Assembly (NCBI RefSeq): GCF_002283365.1
Contig: NZ_MQWD01000001.1
Span: 2,543,858-2,607,857 of the forward strand
Length of the DNA stretch: 64,000 bases
Reading direction: 5' to 3'
Source: Rubrivirga marina
GTDB taxonomy: Bacteria; Bacteroidota; Rhodothermia; Rhodothermales; Rubricoccaceae
A program made the position numbers and the translations under genes. The notes under the pieces are model-generated. The model did not search any database, was not told the DNA's origin, and saw only the letters and a program-made list of their open reading frames with translations. This document shows, in pieces, positions 62,512 through 64,000 of the stretch (positions are counted from its first letter, which is position 1; every line of letters starts with the position of its first letter).

Positions 62512-64000
62512 GTGCGCACTGTCCTCTCCCGCCTCTTCCTCGTCGGCCTCCTCGGGGTCGCCATCTTCGCCGTCATCCGCTTCGCGGACGGGACCGGCCG
62601 CGCCGTGGTCGATCTCACGAGCCCCGACGTCGACGACCTCGAGCACGAGGCCTTCCGGATCGATGCGCCGGGGACGTTCGCCGTCGACGCGGCGGGGTCT
62701 TACGAAGAGGTGTCGGGCGGCCCGTCCGACACGACGCTCGCGGCCTACGGCTGGCTCGTCCGCCGCTCCGACGGCGCCATCGTGTGGAAGCTTTCCGGGC
62801 GGCGGCCCGAGCGGGGGACCCTCGTCACGGTCAACGACACGATCCGACTCGGGCCCGGGACCTACGACGCGTACTTCACCGCCTACGGCGACCCGCTCGT
62901 CCGCCAGCCCGGCCCGCGCGACGGGTCGCTCGGCGAGCGGATCCGGGCGTTCCTCAGCCGCGGCGGGCGGTCCTGGGTGGGCGACGCCGGACGCTGGCGG
63001 CTCATCCTGCGCGGCCTCGACGCGCCCGCCCGCGAGGCCGAGACTGGCGGCCTCGGCGACCCCGCCGAGGCGGACGCCCCCGAGGACTCGACCTTCCTGT
63101 GGCAGGCCCTCGGCGTCCGCAGCCGCCAGCGGCGGGAGGAGATCCTCCACGTCACGGCGCCCGCCCGCGTCGCCGTCCGCACCGTGACCGAGATCACCGA
63201 CGGCGTCGTGGCCGACCGCGCGTCGATCGTCCGGCTCGGGGGCCGCGACACCGTGTGGACCGTCCCCGCCCGGGGCACCTGGGCTGGCGGATCGCTCAAG
63301 AATCGGATCGTTGAGGACGAGGTCGAGCTCCAGCCGGGCCTGTACCGCGTCGCCTTCGAGGCCGACCGGTCGCACGCCTACGGCGACTGGACGGCGAACC
63401 CGCCGCTCGTCCCGTGGTCCTGGGGGGTGTCGGTCCGCCGCGCCACGCCCGATCAGGCCGTCGCCCGGCTCGACCCCTCGGCGCTCGACCTCCCACAGAT
63501 CGCCGCGTTCGACTGCGTCGGTTCGGACCAAGAGTTAGAGGCCGTGTTCACGACGGCCCAGCCGCTCGACGTCCTCCTCGTGGCCGTCGGCGAGATCACG
63601 TCGGGGTCGCGCTACGACTACGCCACGCTTGAGGTCGAGGGGGAAGACGGCGACTGGGACGAGGTCTGGGAGATGCGCGACGACCTCGAGCCGGCCGGCG
63701 GCGACGACAAGAACAAGCGGGCGACCGCCGCGCTCTCGCTCGACCCGGGCACGTATCGGCTCCTCTACGAGACCGACGGGTCGCACGACTGCAGCGACGG
63801 CTACAACGGCGGCGGCGGCCCCGACGAGCCGCTGTGGGGCGCCGTGCTCTACGCCCTCGACCCCGATCTCGACGTCGCGTCCCTCGACGTCCAGGTCGTC
63901 GAACCCTCGGAGCCGGTCTCCAGCGGTGGCGCCCTCGCCCTGCCCGACGCGGGCCGGCTTCTCGCGCGGATCGACTCGGTGGGCAACGATGAGGACCACC
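62512..64000 (+). CDS. Partial gene: membrane-anchored or secreted protein with repeated beta-rich modules, unknown
   Basis: Open from a GTG at 62512 to the window edge (496 codons, no stop), so the 3' end is missing. Residues ~4-22 (VLSRLFLVGLLGVAIFAVI) form one hydrophobic anchor or signal. After that come three similar segments that each end in a PGTY/PGLY strand and a Tyr-Gly/Asp-rich turn: LGPGTYDAYFTAYGDP, LQPGLYRVAFEADRSHAYGDW and LDPGTYRLLYETDGSHDCSDGY. A GCCTCGGCG/CGCCGAGGC hairpin lies in the coding linker at 63050-63071. No family recognised; the modules look like carbohydrate-binding or sensory beta-sandwiches, by inference only. It is divergent from the phosphatase operon. Confidence 0.7.
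   Translation, partial: MRTVLSRLFLVGLLGVAIFAVIRFADGTGRAVVDLTSPDVDDLEHEAFRIDAPGTFAVDAAGSYEEVSGGPSDTTLAAYGWLVRRSDGAIVWKLSGRRPERGTLVTVNDTIRLGPGTYDAYFTAYGDPLVRQPGPRDGSLGERIRAFLSRGGRSWVGDAGRWRLILRGLDAPAREAETGGLGDPAEADAPEDSTFLWQALGVRSRQRREEILHVTAPARVAVRTVTEITDGVVADRASIVRLGGRDTVWTVPARGTWAGGSLKNRIVEDEVELQPGLYRVAFEADRSHAYGDWTANPPLVPWSWGVSVRRATPDQAVARLDPSALDLPQIAAFDCVGSDQELEAVFTTAQPLDVLLVAVGEITSGSRYDYATLEVEGEDGDWDEVWEMRDDLEPAGGDDKNKRATAALSLDPGTYRLLYETDGSHDCSDGYNGGGGPDEPLWGAVLYALDPDLDVASLDVQVVEPSEPVSSGGALALPDAGRLLARIDSVGNDEDH

Noticed and set aside
62317-63531. N-terminal extension of the phosphatase to 63531
   Set aside because: It would overlap the divergent plus-strand gene completely and has no homology; the promoter-like box at 62440-62433 also argues for a start below 62433.

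Overview
The window is a very GC-rich, gene-dense bacterial chromosome segment. It most likely comes from a marine member of the Rhodothermota/Bacteroidota lineage, with the Rubricoccaceae (Rubrivirga/Rubricoccus type) as my best guess. Four things point there: secreted proteins ending in type IX secretion (T9SS) or FlgD-like C-terminal domains, a PorW/SprE-like TPR lipoprotein, near-absence of Shine-Dalgarno sequences, and repeated promoter-like TAnnTT(T/C)G boxes that resemble the Bacteroidota -7 element. Taxonomy was inferred from these features and not tested by any search. I see no tRNA, rRNA, CRISPR, transposase, phage or plasmid gene.

Layout. 1-17.7 kb, mostly minus strand: a lamin-tail-domain secreted protein, an M20 amidohydrolase, a YbdK-type carboxylate-amine ligase, a Calx-beta/T9SS secreted protein, a DNA photolyase, a GNAT acetyltransferase, a hemolysin III-type membrane protein, PduO cobalamin adenosyltransferase beside an orphan cobalamin/haem-type ABC ATPase, a small lipoprotein, and a large DUF4175 coiled-coil membrane protein. 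17.9-27.4 kb: glgC, a monooxygenase-fold protein, moeA, an SCP2 protein, an unknown ORF, the PorW/SprE-like lipoprotein and ftsH. 27.7-49.6 kb: one continuous str-S10-spc-alpha ribosomal supercluster (rpsL to rplQ, with fusA, tuf, secY, map, infA, rpoA), all plus strand and closed by a strong 12-bp terminator. 49.7-57.9 kb, plus strand: relA/spoT, an HU-family protein, ruvX, def, a small acidic ORF, a ZIP transporter, aat, a DUF1460 lipoprotein and pfkA. 57.9-62.3 kb, minus strand: a SpoIIE-type phosphatase, STAS and RsbW-type ATPase partner-switching module, followed by a beta-lactamase-fold protein that has lost its catalytic residues. The right edge holds the start of a further plus-strand gene that runs out of the window.

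How the parts work together. The ribosomal supercluster has canonical gene order without adk. It has several expanded proteins: L16 fused to a helix-hairpin-helix domain, S3 with an RG/G-rich tail, S5 with an RGG-like head, and L17 with a long Ala/Glu/Pro tail. Its intergenic gaps are unusually long and full of perfect hairpins. Three secreted proteins plus the PorW-like lipoprotein point to a working T9SS whose core genes lie elsewhere.

The most unusual non-coding signals are (i) intergenic tracts with an exact 7-bp period, two of them built as inverted repeats; (ii) a family of GCCTCGG/CCGAGGC palindromes between genes and in a few coding linkers; and (iii) a second hairpin family, CTGGCG/CGCCAG, found three times in or beside the ribosomal cluster. 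No gene-free stretch exceeds 300 bp. The longest are 27414-27682 (str leader) and 17654-17907 (divergent promoter region). Positions 1-192 show no supportable gene.
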